A stretch of DNA of 64,000 bases from Peptococcaceae bacterium CEB3 (lineage in GTDB: Bacteria > Bacillota > Desulfitobacteriia > Desulfitobacteriales > Desulfitobacteriaceae). A program made the position numbers and the translations under genes. Position 1 is the stretch's first letter; each line of letters begins with the position of its first letter. Shown in pieces: positions 25,727 to 33,734 of this stretch. The notes beneath the pieces were generated by a model, which was not told the origin of the DNA, made no database searches, and worked only from the letters and a program-made list of their open reading frames with translations. The DNA lies in the NCBI GenBank assembly GCA_001029295.1, contig LDXJ01000061.1:1-64000 (forward strand), read 5' to 3'.

Positions 25727-26887
25727 CTACTTGGGCCAGGCCTCCACCAGACTTTTTATGTCCGTGGGCACTTTGTCCATCGCGTAAGCATACGGTTTGG
25801 GCAAGAGGCCGAATCCGTCCTTTTTTAAAACCGCCTGTCCTTCGGGTCCCAAGAGAAAAGCGACATATTTTCGGGCCCAGGCGGCATTAGGCGCGTTATT
25901 CGGAATGGTGAGAGCGTAAACGATCGGTTTCCCGGTCAACTCGCCGTTTTTCGTCTTGGCCACCGCCCCTTTGTATTCCTTGCTATAGACCGGATCACTC
26001 AAATCGATCTGAGGCGGCAGTTTAAGGTATTTCAAATGATTCTGTTTCGCGTCGGATTTGTAGATGGCCAAATAATCAATCTGGCCGGTTTTCAGGGCGC
26101 TGAGAAGTTCGGTTTCCGTATCCCGCATATTGGTCTGAGGGGCGTTAGCCAAGATCTTCTCTTCTAAACCCGGGGCTTTATAGTATTTCTCCGCCAAGCT
26201 TAACATTTGCAATGTCTGGTATCCCGACGGGTCGGTGTCAGGGTTGGAGCGGCCAATCTGAACGCCTTTTTCGGCCAAGACTTGATACCAGTTGTCAGGA
26301 GTGATCTTGTCCTGTCCTTTGCTCTTATCCGTGTAGACAAAGGTAATCGCGTTACTGGCAAAGCCGACATACCAATCCGCGTATTTCTTTTGGCCGCCGG
26401 CACCCAACATGTACTTGGGAATCACACTGTAGTCGGCCACCGCCACCACGTCCGCCAGTTGTTTAAGATCCGTAACCTGCTTGACCATTTTGACACTGCC
26501 GCCAAATTGGGGTTGAACTGTAACATTGGGGTATTGGGCCTGGAACTTGGCATCCAGCTCCTTGAAGGGTTTGGCCAGGGTCCCCGCGGCGTAGACCGGC
26601 AGCGTCACTTTGGCCCCGGAAGCGGTCTGTCCCCCTGAACTGGCCGTATTCCCCCCGGCGGCTCCCTGTGTTGCGCCGCAGCCGGAAAGCACAAGCGCCC
26701 CCGCCAAAACCACAGGCAGAAGTCTCTTTCCTCTCCCCTGCTTGGTCCCACCGCCGAGCCTCTGCTTTGTCTCACCGCTGAGTTCCGACTTTGTCCCACT
26801 GCCGATCCCCTTCTTTGTCCCACTGCCGAGTTCCGACTTTGTCCCACTGCCGAGTCCATGAAAAATCCTCTCTTTGGTCTCAAACAT
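25727..26887 (-). CDS. Tungstate/molybdate-binding lipoprotein (WtpA-like) with repeat-bearing N-terminus
   Basis: The 386-residue protein has an unusual N-terminus: residues 11-50 are five octapeptide repeats (GSGTKSEL type), then KRLLPVVLAGALVLSGC gives a lipoprotein signal with Cys70. The mature part matches WtpA-like oxyanion-binding proteins: YAAGTLAKPFKELDAKFQ, FGGSVKMVKQVTDLKQLADV, ADYSVIPKYM, WYVGFASNAITFVY and IYKSDAKQNHLKYLKLPP. The ATG at 26887 has GGAGG 8 bases upstream, so the repeats are probably translated. A start right before KRLL would be the normal length. The anion-binding fold is clear; the ligand is inferred from context. Confidence 0.85.
   Translation of the reverse strand: MFETKERIFHGLGSGTKSELGSGTKKGIGSGTKSELSGETKQRLGGGTKQGRGKRLLPVVLAGALVLSGCGATQGAAGGNTASSGGQTASGAKVTLPVYAAGTLAKPFKELDAKFQAQYPNVTVQPQFGGSVKMVKQVTDLKQLADVVAVADYSVIPKYMLGAGGQKKYADWYVGFASNAITFVYTDKSKGQDKITPDNWYQVLAEKGVQIGRSNPDTDPSGYQTLQMLSLAEKYYKAPGLEEKILANAPQTNMRDTETELLSALKTGQIDYLAIYKSDAKQNHLKYLKLPPQIDLSDPVYSKEYKGAVAKTKNGELTGKPIVYALTIPNNAPNAAWARKYVAFLLGPEGQAVLKKDGFGLLPKPYAYAMDKVPTDIKSLVEAWPK
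26738..26857 (-). repeat. Coding tandem repeat, 24-bp unit, in the binding-protein gene
   Basis: Five imperfect 24-bp units encode GSGTKSEL, GSGTKKGI, GSGTKSEL, SGETKQRL and GGGTKQGR. They lie before the signal peptide, in a position normally only a few residues long. Confidence 0.8.
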
Positions 26888-27054
26888 TCCTGCATCCTCC
26901 CTTAAAATATCGTTTTATATGTCTATATCCGCCCGCTCGTTCTGCGGCCAACACGGCGAGACATTTTTATGGCTTGAACGGCCGCACATTTCAGGGCGGA
27001 AAAATACAGATCCTCCTCCAGGGCACCCCTGAACCGTTCGCCCAGTGCCTCGGT

Positions 27055-28986
27055 TCACTCTGCCTGCGTTGGCCACGGCCCGTTCATGAATTTTCCCGCA
27101 TCCCGCAAGTCATATCCCCCCATGGCTCGAACCTCAGCCTGAAAATCAGGGCTGGCGATGACCGCTAAAAGTGTCTCCATCCGGTGATCGGCCAGATATT
27201 CTTGCGGAATAGCCAAGTCATAGCGTTCCTCCCCGATGGGAATGAAATCAAGCCCAAGAGAGAGTGCGGCACTCTGGATACCCAAGCCCGCATCTGCGCT
27301 GCCCGAAGCAATGGCCACCGCCACTCCCAGGTGGGTGAATTCTTCCCGGTCGTAACCGAGAATTTGCTCTTTATCTACTCCCTCTTGCGCCAGGAGGTAG
27401 TCCAGAAGAACCCGTGTCCCCGATCCCCCCTGCCGATTGACAAAACGAATTCTGCCATCCGCCAGGTCCGCCAGCGTCCGCAGCTTGAAAGGATTGCCCC
27501 GCGCTACCAACAGCCCTTGGGTGCGGTAGACCAGATTGACCAAGGCGACCCGGCGTTGCGGCAGAAGGCGTTCTAAATAAGGCCGGTTATATTCTCCGCT
27601 TTCAGGATCCAAAAGGTGGACCCCGGCCAAATGGGCTTCTCTTTTGCGCAAAGCCATGAGTCCTGCCATGCTGCCGACATGGGCCGAAGCCAACGCTCCG
27701 TGACGCCCGTTCATTTTGAGATAGCTGTCCATCAGGTCGAGTGTGAGGTCATGCGAACCGATGCAGATCAAGGTCTCTTCCAGTTCTTCCAGAGGACGCA
27801 ATAACTCCACCTGTACGGGCTCACCCTCATGGAAGCCTTCTTGCAGGCGGGGTACCCTCAAAATACCATCAGCTCGAACAAGACTCATCGTAACCCCGGC
27901 TCCCCGGTTGATCGGGGCGGCAACCCAGCGCTCCCCTACCTGCCCCAGCTTAACCCGGATGAACTCCTCACTTCCCAAGCCGGAGAACACCTTTTTGTTC
28001 AAGAAGGCCCGCAGCACAGGAAGCGTGCCGTCGGGCAAACCCTGTTCGTGTTTGATCCAAGCCTGCAGGAAAAGCCGGGCCGTTAAAAAGGCAGAAACCG
28101 GGTATCCAGGGATACCAATCACCGGTTTTCCTTTAATTTCCCCCAGCATCGCCGGTTTGCCCGGCTTAATAGCCATCCCGTGGGCATAAATCCGGCCGAA
28201 CTTTTCAATCAGGGGAACGGTGTAGTCATCCCTGCCTTGGGAGGACCCGGCAATGATGACTAAGATATCCTGGCTAGCCTCCATTTCCAGAACGGACCTT
28301 TCTAATTGTTCCCAGTCGTCAGCCACAATTGGCCAGACTTTCGCCTCTCCGCCCCACTCGGAGATCAAAGCGGAGAGAACAGTGGAATTGCTGTCGACAA
28401 TCTCACCCACACTTAAAGGTTGACCCGGCGCCCGAATCTCGTCCCCAGTGGGTAAAATGCCCACCCGCGGCTTGCGCCGCACGGCAAGTTCCGTCACGCC
28501 TCCCGCCAACAGGGCTCCCAGGTCCTGGGGGCGAAGGCGGTGGTGAATGGGCAGCAGAATTTCTCCTTCCACAATATCTTCGCCGACTGACCGTACGTTG
28601 CTCCAGGGAACGACGGCTCGTTGCAATAAGACCGCTTCCTCCGTCTTATTCAAGACTTCTTCTAACATCACGACGGAATCCATTCCTTCCGGCATGGGAT
28701 CCCCCGTATCCACGGGAAGTGCCTCACTACCGAGTTGAAACCAGCGCGGCCGGCGTTCATTCAGGCCAAATGTCTCTCTGGCCCTCACGGCATAGCCGTC
28801 CATGGCCGCCGCCGGATATTGGGGAGAGCTGCGCCGGGCCCGCACCGTTTCACCGGTGATTCTGCCCAAAGCATCGCTTACCCCGACGCGCTCGTTTTGA
28901 GGCTGACAACGCGGCCCGAGTTCTTTCATCATCAAGGCCAAGGCCTCTTCCCAAGCCTGGTTTTTCAAATAAATCTTCTGGTCCAT
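27055..28986 (-). CDS. MoeA-like molybdopterin molybdenumtransferase fused to a PBP-like domain
   Basis: The 643-residue fusion has an N-terminal MoeA part (residues 1-400: AMDGYAVRA, DTGDPMPEGMDSVVMLEE, GILPTGDEI, VIIAGSSQGRDDYT, KPGKPAMLGEIKGKPVIGIP followed by GYPVSA) that inserts metal into molybdopterin. The C-terminal 200 residues form a periplasmic-binding-like domain (FVNRQGGSGTRVLLDYLL, HLGVAVAIASGSADAGLGIQ) known from a family of MoeA fusions in anaerobes. The ATG at 28986 is chosen for its GAGGGGA site. It follows moeA by 35 bases. Two MoeA proteins side by side suggest separate metals or cofactor forms. Confidence 0.88.
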   Translation of the reverse strand: MDQKIYLKNQAWEEALALMMKELGPRCQPQNERVGVSDALGRITGETVRARRSSPQYPAAAMDGYAVRARETFGLNERRPRWFQLGSEALPVDTGDPMPEGMDSVVMLEEVLNKTEEAVLLQRAVVPWSNVRSVGEDIVEGEILLPIHHRLRPQDLGALLAGGVTELAVRRKPRVGILPTGDEIRAPGQPLSVGEIVDSNSTVLSALISEWGGEAKVWPIVADDWEQLERSVLEMEASQDILVIIAGSSQGRDDYTVPLIEKFGRIYAHGMAIKPGKPAMLGEIKGKPVIGIPGYPVSAFLTARLFLQAWIKHEQGLPDGTLPVLRAFLNKKVFSGLGSEEFIRVKLGQVGERWVAAPINRGAGVTMSLVRADGILRVPRLQEGFHEGEPVQVELLRPLEELEETLICIGSHDLTLDLMDSYLKMNGRHGALASAHVGSMAGLMALRKREAHLAGVHLLDPESGEYNRPYLERLLPQRRVALVNLVYRTQGLLVARGNPFKLRTLADLADGRIRFVNRQGGSGTRVLLDYLLAQEGVDKEQILGYDREEFTHLGVAVAIASGSADAGLGIQSAALSLGLDFIPIGEERYDLAIPQEYLADHRMETLLAVIASPDFQAEVRAMGGYDLRDAGKFMNGPWPTQAE

Positions 28987-29021
28987 ACTCGCTCCCCTCG
29001 TTTTAACACCGCCCTCAGCTC

Positions 29022-30266
29022 TCAATATCGTCTCAAAGGCCGTACTTTCACCTTTTCGCCGGCCTGGATTCCCTCAACATTTAAAGGGATATGCACCAAC
29101 CCATTAGCCAAAACCATGGTCCGGATGAGACCTGATTTCCCACGGACGGGTTCGGCCAGCCAATTCCCATCTTCCTGTTCGAGGCGCACCCGGACAAATT
29201 CTTCGCGCCCTGTACCGGAATAAACGTTTTGGCTGAGCTTTACCTCCGGCCAGGGGAACTCCGAGCGCCGGCGGGAACCGTCTAAGAGGGGCCTGACCAG
29301 AGTGTCGAACACGACCATCGCGGAAGCGGGATGCCCCGGCAAACCGATGATGATCTTATCTCCCACCACTCCCCCGATAGTCGGCTTGCCGGGTCTCAAG
29401 GCCAGACCGTGAAAAAGAAGTCCCGGCTGCCCCAATTCACCCATCATCTGAGCGGTCAAATCCCTCGCCCCCACCGAGCTCCCTCCGGATAGGATAACAA
29501 CATCATTTTCCGCCAGCATGTGCTCCAAAATACTCCGCAGCTCTGCGGGTTCATCCGCGGCAATACCGTAGTAATGCGCTTCAAATCCGGCCTCGATAGC
29601 TTGGCCCAAAAGGGTATAGCCGTTAATATCCCGCGCTTGGGCGGGCAGCGGCTCCGACTCGGGGGATACGATTTCATCTCCGGTGGAGAGAATTCCCACT
29701 CGCACTCGGGTCAGAACCGGAACGCTCAGGATACCTTGGGAAGCGAGGAGCCCCATCTCCTGAGCCCGAATGACAGTATATTGAGGCAGGATAACCTCGC
29801 CGGCCTGCAAATCCTCGCCGATATCAATGACATTTTCCCCGGGCGCCACAGCTTTCGTTACTCCGTAAAGCCCTTCGCCGAAATCCTCCAGGTGTTCCAA
29901 CATGACCACAGCGTCGGCCTCCGCCGGCAGCATTCCGCCTGTCGGGATGAGAAGACCTTGCCCTAAGTCCAGAGTTTCCCGCGGGGCCCGCCCCATCATG
30001 ACTTCACCCCGCACTTGGACCAGGGCCGGCAGACTTTCACTTGCACCAAAGGTGTCCTGGGCCCGAACGGCCAAACCGTCCACCGTCGACTTGCGGAAAT
30101 GCGGCAACGGGCCTCTTGCGGGAACATCAACCGCCACGACCCGCCCCAAAGACGTGCTCAGGGAAACTTCTTCTTTCCTCTCATATAAGGGCTGAACGTA
30201 AGGTTCCAGTACCTCTAAAGCTTCAGCCAAAGTGATTACGGAAAAAAGTTCCTTACCCCACCCCAT
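29022..30266 (-). CDS. moeA: Molybdopterin molybdenumtransferase
   Basis: The 414-residue enzyme joins metal (molybdenum or tungsten) to adenylylated molybdopterin. Landmarks are STVDGLAVRAQDTFGAS, LIPTGGMLPAEADAVVMLEH, GILSTGDEIVSPE, VILSGGSSVGARDLT, RPGKPTIGGVVGDKIIIGLP followed by GHPASA. The ATG at 30266 has GGGAGG seven bases upstream; a TTG two codons earlier is too close to that site. The gene sits in the minus-strand cofactor operon between the thiF-like gene and the MoeA-PBP gene. Confidence 0.92.
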   Translation of the reverse strand: MGWGKELFSVITLAEALEVLEPYVQPLYERKEEVSLSTSLGRVVAVDVPARGPLPHFRKSTVDGLAVRAQDTFGASESLPALVQVRGEVMMGRAPRETLDLGQGLLIPTGGMLPAEADAVVMLEHLEDFGEGLYGVTKAVAPGENVIDIGEDLQAGEVILPQYTVIRAQEMGLLASQGILSVPVLTRVRVGILSTGDEIVSPESEPLPAQARDINGYTLLGQAIEAGFEAHYYGIAADEPAELRSILEHMLAENDVVILSGGSSVGARDLTAQMMGELGQPGLLFHGLALRPGKPTIGGVVGDKIIIGLPGHPASAMVVFDTLVRPLLDGSRRRSEFPWPEVKLSQNVYSGTGREEFVRVRLEQEDGNWLAEPVRGKSGLIRTMVLANGLVHIPLNVEGIQAGEKVKVRPLRRY

Positions 30267-30351
30267 GCTCAAACCTCCCCCACCACGTTCTTTTCACAAA
30301 CTTCCTCTCTCAACCTTCCTCCGGAAGCAACCGGAAATCCTCTGACTTTAG

Positions 30352-31053
30352 TCAGAGAAAGGGCAAGAGCTCAAACTCCATCGCCAATAAATCGATCTGC
30401 AGCCAGGAGCTACGCAGACTGAGGGGTTTTCCCGTCAGGACCTTGACCCCTTCCGCCACCGCCAAACTGGCCACAACAGCGGGGGTAAAAACCGGGTTGC
30501 CCCAAATCGCCTCAATCCCCTTATCCGCTCCTTTGAATAAGCGGGCGACACAATTCTCCCCCGGGAAACTAAGACCCAGAATCCCAAACCAGCCGCCGAT
30601 GCCGGCATAGAGCAGAGGGATTCCCAGCGCGTGGCAGGAACGTTCCAAGGCCAAACGGGCAGAAAGGGAATCCAACCCATCGCAAACCAGATCTGCGCCC
30701 GCCAAAAGTTGCGCGGAATCTTCTTCCCTGAACCAAGCGCGAACGGCATCCACTTTCGTGCCGGAATTGATCCGCAGAATTCGCTCCCGTCCCGCTTCGA
30801 CCTTCCACTCACCGATATTGTCTTCAGTGGCCAAAATCTGACGGTTCAAATTGGTCACATCGACTCGGTCCCCATCGATCAGGACCAGGTGGCCGACTCC
30901 CACTTGGGCCATCTCTTCACAGATATATCCCCCCAGACCCCCGCAGCCGGTCACAACTACCTTCGCTCCCTCAAGCTTTGCCTGCTCAGCCTGAGAAATC
31001 GCTTTCTGATTGCGCAGGTAGCGGTCGGCGAATTTTCCCGCTTCCATATCCAT
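30352..31053 (-). CDS. ThiF/MoeB-like adenylyltransferase for the MoaD-type protein
   Basis: The 233-residue protein of the E1-like superfamily has the nucleotide site GCGGLGGYICEEMAQVGVGH, the acidic LVLIDGDRVDVTNLNRQIL and DLVCDGLDSLSARLALE. The zinc-binding CxxC pairs of E. coli MoeB are absent. It probably adenylates the C-terminal Gly-Gly of the MoaD-like protein encoded 200 bp upstream for sulfur transfer in molybdopterin synthesis. The ATG at 31053 is chosen for its AAAGGA site. A longer frame to 31251 includes a duplicated non-coding stretch and is rejected. Confidence 0.85.
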   Translation of the reverse strand: MDMEAGKFADRYLRNQKAISQAEQAKLEGAKVVVTGCGGLGGYICEEMAQVGVGHLVLIDGDRVDVTNLNRQILATEDNIGEWKVEAGRERILRINSGTKVDAVRAWFREEDSAQLLAGADLVCDGLDSLSARLALERSCHALGIPLLYAGIGGWFGILGLSFPGENCVARLFKGADKGIEAIWGNPVFTPAVVASLAVAEGVKVLTGKPLSLRSSWLQIDLLAMEFELLPFL

Positions 31054-31165
31054 AAGCCATTCCTTTCGCTCAGCCACTTGTTTCGCTGCGCTCCATCTCA
31101 GCCCAAGATGTCTGAAACCGTCCCCAAGCCTTGACCATCTCTCCGGACCTATTCTTCCTTTCCGG

Positions 31166-31250
31166 CTCCACGGGAACCGACCCAACCTTTTTGGGCCCCA
31201 GCCGGGACGGGGAGGATTCCTTCTCACAGGGCTCCACGGGAACCAACCCA
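31166..31250. repeat. Direct repeat between moaD and the thiF-like gene
   Basis: GGCTCCACGGGAACC followed by a CAACCCAAC-like tail occurs twice, at about 31166-31190 and 31218-31245. The segment separates the two genes by about 200 bp in an otherwise compact operon. Confidence 0.55.
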
Positions 31251-31256
31251 ACGCTT

Positions 31257-31481
31257 CTATCCGCCTCCGATCGGGGGGAAAGCGGAGACTGCGTCACCTT
31301 CACTCAGGACCTGACAGACCTTGGCCTCCCGCCCATTGACCAACAAGATAGACACCTCCTCCTGCTTAATGTTCAGACGCCTGAGGATCTCACCGACCTC
31401 GGTCCCTTCGGGCAAATCCCAGGTGACAGCCTTAAATCGCCCCTCCCGGAGTGTGGCAAAGAGTTTAACGGTAACCCTCAT
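31257..31481 (-). CDS. moaD: MoaD-like sulfur carrier protein
   Basis: The 74-residue beta-grasp protein begins MRVTVKLFATLREGRFKAV and ends VSAFPPIGGG with the C-terminal Gly-Gly that is adenylated and thiocarboxylated in molybdopterin synthase. The ATG at 31481 has GGGGAG six bases upstream; it overlaps the end of the activator gene by 17 bases, so the two are co-transcribed. MoaE was not found in the window. Confidence 0.88.
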   Translation of the reverse strand: MRVTVKLFATLREGRFKAVTWDLPEGTEVGEILRRLNIKQEEVSILLVNGREAKVCQVLSEGDAVSAFPPIGGG

Positions 31482-33249
31482 AGAAATCTCCCCTCCCAAT
31501 TTCTAACTCCTTCAGCTTTCGATAGAGGGTGTTGCGTCCGATGCCCAGCAAGCGGGCTGCCGGAGCAATCCTGCCTCCCGAACGGCTGAGAGCCTCCAGA
31601 ATTGTTTCCCGCGTCTGGATTCGTAATAGCCCCGGCGTTGTTCCGCTGGACGACAACGGGGATTGGCTGTGGGGTTGTACCTCTTCCGGTGCTTTTACTC
31701 CCTGAGAACCAAGGTCCGCTGTCGGGCGCAGAATTTCGGGTGGAAGATCAGTGGCCGTGATGCTGGGCCCATCCGCCAAGGCACAGATGCTTGCTATACA
31801 GTTTTCCAACTCACGGACATTGCCGGGCCAGGAATACCCGAGAAAGGCTGAGTAAACTTCGGGAGCGATGTGATAGATATCACCGGCAGGCCAGAACTTG
31901 GCCATAAAATGGGGAACTAAGTCGTACACGTCGTCAATGCGTTCCCGCAAGGGGGACAGATTGATCGTAATGACTTTCAACCGGTAATAAAGATCAAGCC
32001 GAAACTTGCCTTGATGTACCAATTTAGCCAGATTGCGGTGGGTCGCCGCGATAACGCGCACATTCAAGGGCTGCGCCTTGCCCGAGCCGATGCGGTAGAT
32101 TTCTTTATCCTGGAGCACCCTGAGGAGAGCCAACTGTACATTGACGGAGACATCTCCGATTTCGTCCAAAAAAATGGTTCCCCCGTTGGCCAATTCAAAC
32201 TTGCCTGATTTACCTCCGCGTTTTGCCCCCGTAAAAGCCCCTTCCGCGTAGCCAAAGAGCTCGCTTTCCACCAAGGAATCCGGCAGAGCGGAACAATTGA
32301 GTGCGACAAAAGGCCCGTCCCTGCGGGGGCTGAGAAGGTGAATGTGCCGAGCGATGATTTCTTTGCCCGTGCCGCTCTCTCCCAGGAGGAGGATAGATGT
32401 CTGTGTCGCCGCGACTTTGGCTGCGCGCTGCAAGATCCGGCGGCTCGCCTCGCCGGACCCAACCCAAAGGGGAGATGTCAAGGGTTGAGGATAGTCGGGA
32501 ACCGACAATGGAGGGAGGGGTGCGGTTGAATGGAGGGGTGCGGTCAAACCGGCGGCTGCAGTTGAACCAGCGGTTGCAGTTTCAGTTTCAGTTTCAGTTT
32601 CAGGGTCAGGGACAGAACCCGGGATTGGGACGGATTCTCCGCGTTCATAGTTCATAAGGCGAAGATTAGCTTCGGTCAGGCAGGCAGCCAGAATGGCTAA
32701 CTCGAGGAGGCGGGCTTTACAGAGGGCGGCAGGACCGCTGATGCCCAAGACGCCAACGATACTGGCGCCCGGATCGAGGATGGGGGCTGCCCAGCCGCAG
32801 AGAAAGTGATTCTCACGGACAAAGTGTTCCGGGCCGAGCACGCGTACAGGCATTGTTTCAACCAAAGCCGTGCCGATAGCGTTTGTTCCTTTCACAGCCT
32901 CACGCCAAGAAACACCCGGTGTTAAGTAAACGGCCTGGGACAGCCTTAAAAAGGCAGGATCTCCGAGCAAATCAAGGATATACCCGTCCCGATCGCTCAA
33001 GAGAATCACGTGACTGCATCCTTTAAGAACATTGGCAAGTAGGGCAAGAACGGGGCGGGCGGCACGCAACAAGGGCTCCGCCAAGTGCAAACGCTCCTCC
33101 AGCAAAGACGTCGGCAGAATGTCATTGTCCTCAATGCGTTCGGGATTGATCTTGTGGTTACGGCTGCGCTGCCAAGAGCGCAAAATAACCGGTTCGACCG
33201 CGGTAGGCTCTTCACCATGGACAAAAGCAAACCAGGCGCTTTTTTTCAT
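31465..33249 (-). CDS. Sigma-54-dependent activator (AcoR-like) of the AOR/cofactor locus
   Basis: The 594-residue enhancer-binding protein has an N-terminal AcoR-type sensor with a GAF-like core (residues 60-200; SDRDGYILDLLGDPAF, GTNAIGTALVE, FLCGWAAPILDP), a variable linker (205-260) with TETETETATAG repeats, an AAA+ domain with Walker A GESGTGKE (290-297), ESELFGYAEGAFTGAKRGG with the GAFTGA sigma-54 contact loop, and a C-terminal Fis-type helix-turn-helix (ARLLGIGRNTLYRKLKEL). It is divergent from aor, which has a -24/-12 promoter, so it very likely activates aor. The effector may be an aldehyde or related small molecule; this is inference. Confidence 0.9.
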   Translation of the reverse strand: MKKSAWFAFVHGEEPTAVEPVILRSWQRSRNHKINPERIEDNDILPTSLLEERLHLAEPLLRAARPVLALLANVLKGCSHVILLSDRDGYILDLLGDPAFLRLSQAVYLTPGVSWREAVKGTNAIGTALVETMPVRVLGPEHFVRENHFLCGWAAPILDPGASIVGVLGISGPAALCKARLLELAILAACLTEANLRLMNYERGESVPIPGSVPDPETETETETATAGSTAAAGLTAPLHSTAPLPPLSVPDYPQPLTSPLWVGSGEASRRILQRAAKVAATQTSILLLGESGTGKEIIARHIHLLSPRRDGPFVALNCSALPDSLVESELFGYAEGAFTGAKRGGKSGKFELANGGTIFLDEIGDVSVNVQLALLRVLQDKEIYRIGSGKAQPLNVRVIAATHRNLAKLVHQGKFRLDLYYRLKVITINLSPLRERIDDVYDLVPHFMAKFWPAGDIYHIAPEVYSAFLGYSWPGNVRELENCIASICALADGPSITATDLPPEILRPTADLGSQGVKAPEEVQPHSQSPLSSSGTTPGLLRIQTRETILEALSRSGGRIAPAARLLGIGRNTLYRKLKELEIGRGDFYEGYR

Positions 33250-33298
33250 ACCCGTCTCCCCCTGAAGTCAAAGGAGTTTATAATATTTTAAAAATAAA

Positions 33299-33328
33299 CT
33301 GTTTTAAAAATACATTGTTTTAAAACAG
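33299..33328. promoter_or_regulatory. Perfect inverted repeat upstream of the sigma-54 activator gene
   Basis: CTGTTTTAAAA and TTTTAAAACAG are separated by 8 bases. A further TTTTAAAAATAAACTG lies directly to the left, giving a phased AT-rich direct repeat of about 16 bp. It lies 50-80 bases before the activator gene and could be its operator or part of the aor enhancer. Confidence 0.5.
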
Positions 33329-33338
33329 GATAGCATAC

Positions 33339-33362
33339 GAGTCCATGTTGTACAAGGACCTC
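33339..33362. promoter_or_regulatory. Candidate enhancer dyad for the aor promoter
   Basis: An imperfect dyad, GAGTCC with TTGTACAA in the centre and GGACCTC on the right, lies about 180 bp upstream of the -24/-12 promoter, a usual distance for a sigma-54 activator site. A TGTTCC-N5-GGAGCA dyad nearby (33382-33398) is an alternative. Confidence 0.4.
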
Positions 33363-33537
33363 AAGAGTGTTTCGCACTCGATATGTTCCGTTTTGGAGCA
33401 GAATCTGGAGCAGAAGTGTACTATCCTAGAGCGATTCAGTCGGGCTCATCGCACCCGAACCCAGCTGTCAATGCGCGAAGAAACCCGAAAGCCGCGTGGC
33501 AGGCGGGATTGGGGAAAAGCCAAGCAACGGAGATGTA

Positions 33538-33554
33538 TTGGCACAGTCCTTGCA
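33538..33554 (+). promoter_or_regulatory. Sigma-54 (-24/-12) promoter of aor
   Basis: TTGGCACAGTCCTTGCA matches the consensus TGGCAC-N5-TTGC(A/T) with correct GG-to-GC spacing of 12. The predicted start near 33565 gives a leader of about 170 bases containing two tandem repeat blocks before the aor ribosome binding site. Confidence 0.85.
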
Positions 33555-33578
33555 ACACTGGATCACAGACTGACCCGC

Positions 33579-33695
33579 GTTTTTAACCAGACTAACCCAC
33601 ATTTTAACCAGACTAACCCGCTTTTTAACCGGAAGCGGACTCCATGATGGGTCCTATGACGGGCCTTATGACAGGCCCTATGGCGGGCCCTATGA
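33579..33695 (+). repeat. Two short tandem repeats in the aor leader
   Basis: First block (33579-33633): a 21-bp unit close to TTTTAACCAGACTAACCC, two full copies and a partial. Second block (33648-33695): four 12-bp units of the type GGCCCTATGACG. An in-frame run of ATG codons in the second block could make a Met-rich leader peptide, but it has no ribosome binding site. Confidence 0.75.
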
Positions 33696-33734
33696 TCCGG
33701 ACGGCCAAGGATTCTAAGCAGAGGGAGGGGCAGT

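Noticed and set aside
30352-31251. 299-residue form of the thiF-like protein
   Set aside because: Its first 66 residues (WFPWSPVRRNPPRP...) come from a duplicated intergenic stretch; the ATG at 31053 has a proper ribosome binding site and the normal family start.
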